Assembly (NCBI GenBank): GCA_930367205.1
Contig: OV884015.1
Location: forward strand, 1,054,001 to 1,118,000
DNA length: 64,000 nt
Source of the DNA: Acanthosoma haemorrhoidale
Lineage: Eukaryota > Arthropoda > Insecta > Hemiptera > Acanthosomatidae
Direction of reading: 5' to 3'
Of the stretch, positions 53,940-64,000 are shown one piece after another. A program made the position numbers and the translations under genes. The notes beneath the pieces were generated by a model that had not been told where the DNA came from, made no database searches, and saw nothing but the letters and a program-made list of their open reading frames with translations. Position 1 is the first letter of the stretch. Every line of letters starts with the position of its first letter.

Positions 53940-56900
53940 TCATACGATCGTATCACGTGATTGAATGAGTGCCAATAATACGGCACACAATCATATTCGA
54001 CATCATTTGATGTTATATTCACTCGTGACTTGAATCATACGATCGTATCACGTGATACCATGAGTGATAATGATTAGGCACACTATCTTATTCGACATCA
54101 TTTGATGTTATATTCACTCGAAACTTTAATCATACGATCATATCACGTGATACCATGAGTGCTAATGATTAGGCACACCATCATATTCGACATCATTTGA
54201 TGTTATGTTCACGCGAAACTTTAATCATACAATCATATCACGTGATTGAATGAGTGCCAATGATTAGGCACACAATCATATTCGACATCATTTGATGTTA
54301 TGTTCACGCGAAACTTGAATCATACGATTGTAACACGTGATACAATGAATTCAAATGATACGGTACACAATCATATTCCACATCATTTGATGTTATGTTT
54401 ACTCGTAACTTTAATTATACGATCATATCACGTGATTGAATGAGTGCCAATGATATGACACACAATCATATTCGACAGCATTTGATGTTATATTCACTCG
54501 TAACTTGAATCATACGATTGTATCACGTGATACAATGAGTGCTAATGCTACAGCACACAATCATATTCGACATCATTTGATGTTATATTCACTCGTAACT
54601 CTAATCATACGACCGTATCACGTGATTGAATGAATGCCAATGATATGGCACACAATCATATTCGACATCATTTGATGTTATATTCACTGGTACCATGAAT
54701 CATACGATCGTATCACGTGATACCATGAGTGCTAATGATTAGGCACACTATCATATTTGACATCATCTGAGGTTATTGATACGGTATACGAGCACTTTTG
54801 ACATCATTTAATGTTATATTAACTCGTAAGTTCAATCATACGATCGTATCACGTAAAACAATGAGTGCCAATGATACATTATACAATTATATTCAACATC
54901 ATTTGATGTTATGTTTACTCGTAACTTTAATTATACGATCATATCACGTGATTGAATGAGTGCCAATGATACGACACACAATCATATTCGACATCATTTG
55001 ATGTTATATTCACTCGTAACTTGAATCATACGATTGTATCACGTGATACAATGAGTGCTAATGATACAGCACACAATCATATTCGACATCATTTGATGTT
55101 ATATTCACTCGTACCTTGAATCATACGATCGTATCACGTGATACTATGAGTGCTAATGATTAGGCACACTATCTTATTTGACATCATTAGATGTTATATT
55201 CACTCGTAACTTTAATCATACGATCATATCACGTGATACAATGAGTGCTACTGATACAGCACACTATCTTTTTTGACATCATTAGATGTTATATTCACTC
55301 GTAACTTTAATCATACGATCATATCACGTGATACAATGAGTGCTACTGATACAGCACACAATCATATTCGACATCATTTGATGTTATATTCACTCGTTAC
55401 TTGAATCATACGATTATATCACGTGATACAATGAGTGCTAATGATACAGCACACAATCATATTCGACATCATTTGATGTTATATTCACTCGTAACTTTCA
55501 TCATACGATCGTATCACGTGATTGAATGAGTGCCAATAATACGGCACACAATCATATTCGACATCATTTGATGTTATATTCACTCGTGACTTGAATCATA
55601 CGATCGTATCACGTGATACCATGAGTGATAATGATTAGGCACACTATCTTATTCGACATCATTTGATGTTATATTCACTCGAAACTTTAATCATACGATC
55701 ATATCACGTGATACCATGAGTGCTAATGATTAGGCACACCATCATATTCGACATCATTTGATGTTATGTTCACGCGAAACTTTAATCATACAATCATATC
55801 ACGTGATTGAATGAGTGCCAATGATTAGGCACACAATCATATTCGACATCATTTGATGTTATGTTCACGCGAAACTTGAATCATACGATTGTAACACGTG
55901 ATACAATGAATTCAAATGATACGGTACACAATCATATTCCACATCATTTGATGTTATGTTTACTCGTAACTTTAATTATACGATCATATCACGTGATTGA
56001 ATGAGTGCCAATGATATGACACACAATCATATTCGACAGCATTTGATGTTATATTCACTCGTAACTTGAATCATACGATTGTATCACGTGATACAATGAG
56101 TGCTAATGCTACAGCACACAATCATATTCGACATCATTTGATGTTATATTCACTCGTAACTCTAATCATACGACCGTATCACGTGATTGAATGAATGCCA
56201 ATGATATGGCACACAATCATATTCGACATCATTTGATGTTATATTCACTGGTACCATGAATCATACGATCGTATCACGTGATACCATGAGTGCTAATGAT
56301 TAGGCACACTATCATATTTGACATCATCTGAGGTTATTGATACGGTATACGAGCACTTTTGACATCATTTAATGTTATATTAACTCGTAAGTTCAATCAT
56401 ACGATCGTATCACGTAAAACAATGAGTGCCAATGATACATTATACAATTATATTCAACATCATTTGATGTTATGTTTACTCGTAACTTTAATTATACGAT
56501 CATATCACGTGATTGAATGAGTGCCAATGATACGACACACAATCATATTCGACATCATTTGATGTTATATTCACTCGTAACTTGAATCATACGATTGTAT
56601 CACGTGATACAATGAGTGCTAATGATACAGCACACAATCATATTCGACATCATTTGATGTTATATTCACTCGTACCTTGAATCATACGATCGTATCACGT
56701 GATACTATGAGTGCTAATGATTAGGCACACTATCTTATTTGACATCATTAGATGTTATATTCACTCGTAACTTTAATCATACGATCATATCACGTGATAC
56801 AATGAGTGCTACTGATACAGCACACTATCTTTTTTGACATCATTAGATGTTATATTCACTCGTAACTTTAATCATACGATCATATCACGTGATACAATGA

Positions 56901-57061
56901 GTGCTACTGATACAGCACACAATCATATTCGACATCATTTGATGTTATATTCACTCGTTACTTGAATCATACGATTATATCACGTGATACAATGAGTGCT
57001 AATGATACAGCACACAATCATATTCGACATCATTTGATGTTATATTCACTCGTAACTTGAA
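53940..57061 (+). repeat. Two-copy tandem duplication, 1561-bp unit
   Basis: The rare words GGCACACCATC (54179 and 55740) and CATCTGAGGTTATTG (about 54768 and 56329) are each 1561 bp apart, and 1561 = 16 x 95 + 41. The copies also share GACAGCATTTG, GCTAATGCTACAGC and TACGACACAC. The same rare words occur near 26690-26760, linking this to the 1371-bp duplication. End points are approximate. Confidence 0.85.
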
Positions 57062-57550
57062 TCATACGACCGTATCACGTGATTGAATGAATGCCAATGA
57101 TATGGCACACTATCTTTTTTGCCATCATTAGATGTTATATTCACTCGTAACTTTAATCATACGATCATATCACGTGATACAATGAGTGCTACTGATACAG
57201 CACACAATCATATTCGACATCATTTGATGTTATATTCACTCGTTACTTGAATCATACGATCGTATCACGTGATACAATAAGTTTAAATGATACGGTAAAC
57301 AATCATATTTGACATCATTTGATGTTATATCCATCCTAAACTTTAATCATACGATCGTATCACGTGAAACAATGAGTGCTAATGATACATTATACAATCC
57401 TATTCAAAATCATTTGATGTTATCTTCACTCGTAACTTTGATCATACGATCGTATCACGTGATACAATAAGTGCAAATGATACGGCACACTATCATATTT
57501 GACATCATTTGATGCCATATTCACTCGTAAATTTATTCATACGATCGTAT

Positions 57551-58263
57551 GATCTTTAACGTTAGCTCTTGCCCTATTATGTTCTCCTGATACCAAAACA
57601 AAGAAAACATCTTTAAAAAGTCGAATCTTAACAAAAATGCGTATTTCATAGCTTGTACGTTAGCACCTGCCCCATTATGTTCTCCTGATACCAAAACAAG
57701 AAAAATATCGTCAAAAAGTTGAATTTTTCAAAAATGCGTATTTCATAGCTAGTATGTTAGCTCCTGCCCCATTATGTACTCCTGATATGAAAACCAGGAA
57801 AATATCGTCAAAAAGTTGAATTTTTAAAAAATGGGTATTTCATAGCTGGTACGTTAGCTCCTGTCCCATTATGTTCTCCTACTACCAAAACAAGGAAAAT
57901 ATAGTCAAAAAGTCTAATTTTTAAAAAATGCGTATTTCATAGCTAGTACGTCAGCTTCTGCCCCATCATGTTCTCCTGATACTAAAACCAGGAAAATATC
58001 GTCAAAAAGTCGAATTTTTAAAAAATGCGTATTTCATAGCTAGTACGTCAGCTCCTGCCCCATTATGTTCTCCTGATACCTAAACAAGAAAATATCGTCA
58101 AAAAGTTAAATTTTTTTAAAAAAGAGTTTTTTATAGCTGGTACGTTAGCTTCTGAACAATTATGATTTACTCATACCAAAACAAGAAAAATATCGTCAAA
58201 AAGTCGAATAAAAAAAAAATGCGTATTTTATAGCTGGTACAATAATTCCTGCCCTATTATGTT
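57551..58263 (+). repeat. Satellite B block 5
   Basis: 713 bp, about 7 B monomers. It begins with the standard GATCTTTAACGTTAGCTC joint and ends with CTATTATGTT before AACTCG. Local variants include TTATGTACTCCTGATATG and CTCCTACTACC. It marks the return to alternating short A and B blocks. No gene seen. Confidence 0.95.
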
Positions 58264-59527
58264 AACTCGTAGCTTTGATCATACGATCGTATCACGTAAT
58301 AAAATGAGTGCTAATGATACATTATACAATCATATTCAACATCATTTGATGTTATCTTCACTCGTAACTTTCATCATACGATCGTATCACGTGATACAAT
58401 GAGTGCCAATGATACGGTACACTATCATATTCGACATCATTTGATGTTATATTCACTCGTGGCTTCAATCATACGATCGTATCACGTGATATAATGAGTG
58501 GCAATGATGCGGTACACTATCATATTCCACATGATTTGATGTTATGTTTACTCGTAACTTTATTCATACGATCGTATCACGTGATTGAATGAGTGCCAAT
58601 GATATGGTACACAATCAAATTCGACATTATTTGGTGTTATATTCACTCGTAACTTGAATCACACGATCGTATCACGTGATACAATAAGTTCAAATGATAC
58701 GGTACACAACCATATTCGACATCATTTGATGTTATGTTCACTCGTAACTTGAATCATACGACCGTATCACGTGAAACAACGAGTGCTAATGATACATTAT
58801 ACAATCATATTCAACATCATTTAATGTTATATTCACGCGAAACTTTAATCATACGATCGTATCACGTGATTGAATGAGTGCCAATGATATGGCACACAAT
58901 CATATTCGACATCATTTGATGTTATATTCACTCGTAACTTGAATCATACGATTGTATCACGTGATACAATGAGTGCTACTGATACAGCACACAATCATAT
59001 TCGACATCATTTGATGTTATATTCACTCGTAACTTGAATCATACGACCGTATCACGTGTTTGAATGAATGCCAATGATATGGCACACAATCATATTCGAC
59101 ATCATTTGATGTTATATTCACTGGTACTATGAATCATATGATCGTATCACGTGATACCATGAGTGCTAATGATACAGTACACAATCTTATTCGACATTAT
59201 TTGATGTTATATTCACTCGTAACTTGAATCATACGATCGTATCACGTGATACAATAAGTTTAAATGATACGGTAAACAATCATATTCGACATCATTTGAT
59301 GTTATATCCATCTCAAACTTTAATCATACGATCGTATCACGTGAAACAATGAGTTCTAATGATACATTATACAATCCTATTCAAAATCATTTGATGTTAT
59401 CTTCACACGTAACTTTCATCATACGATCGTATCACGTGATACAATAAGTGCAAATGATACGGCACACTATCATATTTGACATCATTTGATGTCATATTCA
59501 CTCGTAAATTTATTCATACGATCGTAT
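58264..59527 (+). repeat. Satellite A block 6
   Basis: 1264 bp = 13 x 95 + 29, with no short monomer. It has the same start (AACTCGTAGCTTTGATC) and the same end phase as all other A blocks. No gene seen. Confidence 0.96.
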
Positions 59528-60729
59528 GATCTTTAACGTTAGCTCTTGCCCTATTATGTTCTCCTGATACCAAAACAAAGAAAACATCTTTAAAAAGTCG
59601 AATTTTAACAAAAATGCGTATTTCATAGCTTGTACGTTAGCACCTGCCCCATTATGTTCTCCTGATACCAAAACAAGAAAAATATCGTCAAAAAGTCAAA
59701 TTTTTACAAAAATGCGTATTTAGAGCTAGTACGTTAGCTCCTGTCCCGTTATGTTCTCCTGATACCAAAACAAAAAAAATATCGTTCAAAAGTCAAATTT
59801 TTACAAAAATGCGTATTTCATAGCTGGTACGTTAGCTCCTGCCCTATTATGTTCTCCTGATACGAAAACGAGAAAAATATCGTCAAAAAGTTGAATTTTT
59901 CAAAAATGCGTATTTCATAGCTAGTATGTTAGCTCCTGCCCCATTATGTACTCCTGATATGAAAACCAGGAAAATATCGTCAAAAAGTTGAATTTTTAAG
60001 AAATGGGTATTTCATAGCTGGTACGTTAGCTCCTGTCCCATTATGTTCTCCTGATACCAAAACAAGGAAAATATAGTCAAAAAGTCAAATTTTTAAAAAA
60101 TGCGTATTTCATAGCTAGTACGTCAGCTTCTGCCCCATCATGTTCTCCTGATACTAAAACCAGGAAAATATCGTCAAAAAGTCGAATTTTTAAAAAATGC
60201 GTATTTCATAGCTAGTACGTCAGCTCCTGCCCCATTATGTTCTCCTGATACCAAAACAAAGAAAACATCTTTAAAAAGTCGAATTTTAACAAAAATGCGT
60301 ATTTCATAGCTTGTACGTTAGCACCTGCCCCATTATGTTCTCCTGATACGAGAACCAGGAAAATATCGTCAAAAAGTCGATTTTTTAAAAAATGCGTATT
60401 TCATAGCTAGTACGTCAGCTCCTGCCCCATTATGTTCTCCTGATACCTAAACAAGAAAATATCGTCAAAAAGTTGAATTTTTAAAAAAAATGCGTATTTC
60501 TTAGCTAGTACGTTAGCTCCTGCCTTATTATGTTCTCCTGATACCAAAACAAAGAAAATGTCATCAATAAGTTAAATTTTTTTAAAAAAGAGTTTTTTAT
60601 AGCTGGTAAGTTAGCTTCTGAACAATTATGATTTACTCATACCAAAACAAGAAAAATATCGTCAAAAAGTCGAATTTTAAAAAAATGGGTATTTTATAGC
60701 TGGTACAATAATTCCTGCCCTATTATGTT
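59528..60729 (+). repeat. Satellite B block 6
   Basis: 1202 bp, about 12 monomers. Part of it parallels block 5 (TTATGTACTCCTGATATG, CCATCATGTTCTCC), with extra monomers. GATACCAAAACAAAGAAAACATC, typical of the first B monomer, recurs near 60247, so a block start was copied into the interior. Confidence 0.95.
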
Positions 60730-62319
60730 AACTCGTAGCTTTGATCATACGATCGTATCACGTAATAAAATGAGTGCTAATGATACATTATACAATCATA
60801 TTCAACATCATTTGATGTTATCTTCACTCGTAACTTTTATCATACGATCGTATCACGTGATACAATGAGTTCAAATGATACGGTACACAACCATATTCGA
60901 CATCATTTGATGTTATGTTCACTCGTAACTTGAATCATACGATTGTATCACGTGATACCATGAGTGCTAATGATTAGGCACACAATCATATTCGACATAT
61001 TTTGATGTTATGTTCACGCGAAACTTTAATTATACGATCATATCACGTGATTGAATGAGTGCCAATGATATGACACACAATCATATTCGACATCATTTGA
61101 TGTTATATTCACTGGTACTATGAATCATATGATCGTATCACGTGATACCATGAGTGCTAATGATTAGGCACACTATCATATTTGACATCATCTGATGTTA
61201 TTGATACGGTATACGAGCATGTTTGACATCATTTAATGTTATATTAACTCGTAAGTTTAATCATACGATCGTATCACGAAAAACAATGAGTGCCAATGAT
61301 ACATTATACAATCATATTCAACATCATTTGATGTTATATTCACTCGTAACTTGAATCACACGATCGTATCACGTGATACAATGAGTTCAAATGATACGGT
61401 ACACAATCATATTCGACATCATTTGATGTTGTGTTTACTCGTTACTTTAATCTTACGATCGTATCACGTGATACAATGAGTGCTAATGATACAGCACACT
61501 ATCATATTTGACATCATTTGATGTTATATTCACTCGTACCTTGAATCATACGATCGTATCACGTGATACTATGAGTGCTAATGATTAGGCACACTATCTT
61601 ATTTGACATCATTAGATGTTATATTCACTCGTAACTTTAATCATACGATCATATCACGTGATACAATGAGTGCTACTGATATAGCACACAATCATATTCG
61701 ACATCATTTGATGTTATATTCGCTCGTAACTTGAATCATACGATTGTATCACGTGATACAATGAGTGCTAATGATACAGCACACAATCATATTCGACATC
61801 ATTTGATGTTATATTCACTCGTAACTTGAATCATACGACCGTATCACGTGATTGAATGAATGCCAATGATATGGCACACAATCATATTCGACATCATTTG
61901 ATGTTATATTCACTGGTACTATGAATCATATGATCGTATCACGTGATACCATGAGTGCTAATGATACAGCACACAATCTTATTCGACATTACTTGATGTT
62001 ATATTCACTCGTAACTTGAATCATACGATCGTATCACGTGATACAATAAGTTTAAATGATACGGTAAACAATCATATTCGACATCATTTGATGTTATATC
62101 CATCCCAAACTTTAATCATACGATCGTATCACGTGAAACAATGAGTGCTAATGATACATTATACAATCCTATTCAAAATCATTTGATGTTATCTTCACTC
62201 GTAACTTTCATCATACGATCGTATCACGTGATACAATAAGTGCAAATGATACGGCACACTATCATATTTGACATCATTTGATGTCATATTCACTCGTAAA
62301 TTTATTCATACGATCGTAT
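60730..62319 (+). repeat. Satellite A block 7
   Basis: 1590 bp = 16 x 95 + 41 + 29; its single short monomer is near 61195. No gene seen. Confidence 0.96.
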
Positions 62320-62839
62320 GATCTTTAACGTTAGCTCTTGCCCTATTATGTTCTCCTGATACCAAAACAAAGAAAACATCTTTAAAAAGTCGAATTTTAA
62401 CAAAAATGCGTATTTCATAGCTTGTACGTTAGCACCTGCCCCATTATGTTCTCCTGATACCAAAACAAGAAAAATATCGTCAAAAAGTCGATTTTTTAAA
62501 AAATGCGTATTTTATAGCTAGTACGTCAGCTCCTGCCCCATTATGTTCTCCTGATACCTAAACAAGAAAATATCGTCAAAAAGTTGAATTTTTAAAAAAA
62601 ATGCGTATTCTTAGCTAGTACGTTAGCTCCTGCCTTATTATGTTCTCCTGATACTAAAACAAAGAAAATGTCATCAAAAAGTTAAATTTTTTTAAAAAAG
62701 AGTTTTTTATAGCTGGTACGTTAACTTCTGAACAATTATGATTTACTCATACCAAAACAAGAAAAGTATCGTCAAAAAGTCGAATTTTAAAAAAATGCGT
62801 ATTTTATAGCTGGTACAATAATTCCTGCCCTATTATGTT
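62320..62839 (+). repeat. Satellite B block 7
   Basis: 520 bp, about 5 B monomers, the shortest complete B block. Both flanking joints are the standard ones, so it is an internally contracted version of the longer blocks. Confidence 0.95.
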
Positions 62840-63628
62840 AACTCGTAGCTTTGATCATACGATCGTATCACGTAATAAAATGAGTGCTAATGATACATTA
62901 TACAATCATATTCAACATCATTTGATGTTATCTTCACTCGTAACTTTCATCATACGATCGTATCACGTGATACAATGAGTGCCAATGATACGGTACACTA
63001 TCATATTCGACATCATTTGATGTTATATTCACTCGTGGCTTCAATCATACGATTGTATCACGTGATACAATGAGTGCTAATGATACAGCACACAATCATA
63101 TTCGACATCATTTGATGTTATATTCACTCGTAACTTGAATCATACGACCGTATCACGTGATTGAATGAATGCCAATGATATGGCACACAATCATATTCGA
63201 CATCATTTGATGTTATATTCACTGATACTATGAATCATATGATCGTATCATGTGATACCATTAGTGCTAATGATACAGCACACAATCTTATTCGACATTA
63301 TTTGATGTTATATTCACTCGTAACTTGAATCATACGATCGTATCACGTGATACAATAAGTTTAAATGATACGGTAAACAATCATATTCGACATCATTTGA
63401 TGTTATATCCATCCCAAACTTTAATCATACGATCGTATCACGTGAAACAATGAGTGCTAATGATACATTATACAATCCTATTCAAAATCATTTGATGTTA
63501 TCTTCACTCGTAACTTTCATCATACGATCGTATCACGTGATACAATAAGTGCAAATGATACGGCACACTATCATATTTGACATCATTTGATGTCATATTC
63601 ACTCGTAAATTTATTCATACGATCGTAT
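62840..63628 (+). repeat. Satellite A block 8
   Basis: 789 bp = 8 x 95 + 29, the shortest A block. It begins and ends at the standard joints. No gene seen. Confidence 0.96.
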
Positions 63629-64000
63629 GATCTTTAACGTTAGCTCTTGCCCTATTATGTTCTCCTGATACCAAAACAAAGAAAACATCTTTAAAAAGTC
63701 GAATTTTAACAAAAATGCGTATTTCATAGCTTGTACGTTAGCACCTGCCCCATTATGTTCTCCTGATACCAAAACAAGAAAAATATCGTCAAAAAGTCGA
63801 ATTTTTACAAAAATGCGTATTTAGAGCTAGTACGTTAGCTCCTGTCCCGTTATGTTCTCCTGATACCAAAACAAAAAAAATATCGTTCAAAAGTCAAATT
63901 TTTACAAAAATGCGTATTTCATAGCTGGTACGTTAGCTCCTGCCCTATTATGTTCTCCTGATACGAAAACGAGAAAAATATCGTCAAAAAGTTGAATTTT
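63629..64000 (+). repeat. Satellite B block 8 (cut by window end)
   Basis: It opens with the standard GATCTTTAACGTTAGCTC joint and runs past the window end. Its first monomers match those of block 6 (ATTTAGAGCTAGTACG, GTCCCGTTATG). Confidence 0.94.

Larger units (their letters stand above)
24022..57550 (+). repeat. Satellite A block 5, right part (33.5 kb array)
   Basis: Continuous A monomers with no B sequence and no gene. Joined to 16986-18667 with the LINE and one target copy removed, the block is 35,198 bp. That equals 359 full monomers + 26 short monomers + 29 bp, minus two 1-bp deletions (near 18018 and 24050). I counted 26 short monomers by eye, 16 of the GAGCATG/GAGCACT type and 10 of the CAGCATGG type, all right of the LINE. 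The block is built of a 2552-bp higher-order repeat and its deletion and duplication derivatives. Confidence 0.96.

Noticed and set aside
24022..57550. CRISPR array, suggested by regular spacing of a conserved palindromic word
   Set aside because: The whole 95-bp unit is conserved. There are no unique spacers, no cas genes, and the accompanying LINE is eukaryotic.
1..64000. Telomeric repeats or telomere-specific LINE insertion
   Set aside because: No TTAGG-type arrays were seen; the only LINE is inside satellite A.

Overview
The window is almost entirely satellite DNA from a eukaryotic, probably insect, genome, broken by one full-length-looking non-LTR retrotransposon. No host gene, tRNA or rRNA was seen. 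The insect assignment is inference: the retrotransposon resembles insect LOA-clade LINEs, with a DUF4780-like N-terminus, an AP-type endonuclease, reverse transcriptase and RNase H. The AT-rich satellites, organised in higher-order repeats, suggest centromeric or pericentromeric heterochromatin.

Two unrelated tandem satellites alternate head to tail, always in the same orientation. Satellite A has a 95-bp monomer. It carries two overlapping perfect palindromes (ATACGATCGTAT and GTATCACGTGATAC, the second centred on an E-box, CACGTG) and a short dyad (ACATCA-TT-TGATGT). Satellite B has a roughly 97-98 bp monomer with A/T tracts and the words TATGTTCTCCTGATAC and ACGTTAGCTCC. Layout: A 1-2050, B 2051-3450, A 3451-8446, B 8447-10140, A 10141-12015, B 12016-13416, A 13417-15291, B 15292-16985, a long A array 16986-57550 (interrupted by the LINE at 18668-24021), B 57551-58263, A 58264-59527, B 59528-60729, A 60730-62319, B 62320-62839, A 62840-63628, B 63629 to the window end. 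All eight A-to-B junctions share one breakpoint, and all seven B-to-A junctions share another, so the composite block arose once and was then amplified.

Satellite A is very regular. Every complete A block has length 95n + 41m + 29 bp, where m counts a special 41-bp short monomer, apart from two blocks that carry three visible 1-bp deletions. With the LINE and one copy of its target duplication removed, the long A array is 35,198 bp. That fits 359 full and 26 short monomers plus 29 bp, minus two known 1-bp deletions. Within it there is a 2552-bp higher-order repeat (26 full plus 2 short monomers), with expanded and contracted derivatives and recent tandem duplications of 1371, 1561 and 475 bp. 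On the left side, 3569- and 3276-bp composite A+B units are nearly identical.

The LINE (minus strand, 5354 bp) is flanked by a perfect 13-bp target-site duplication and has an uninterrupted 1619-codon reading frame with all catalytic motifs visible, so it looks young. Its frame fuses an ORF1-like region to the endonuclease-RT region. A stop in another frame just before an internal ATG suggests that the ancestral arrangement was two separate ORFs.
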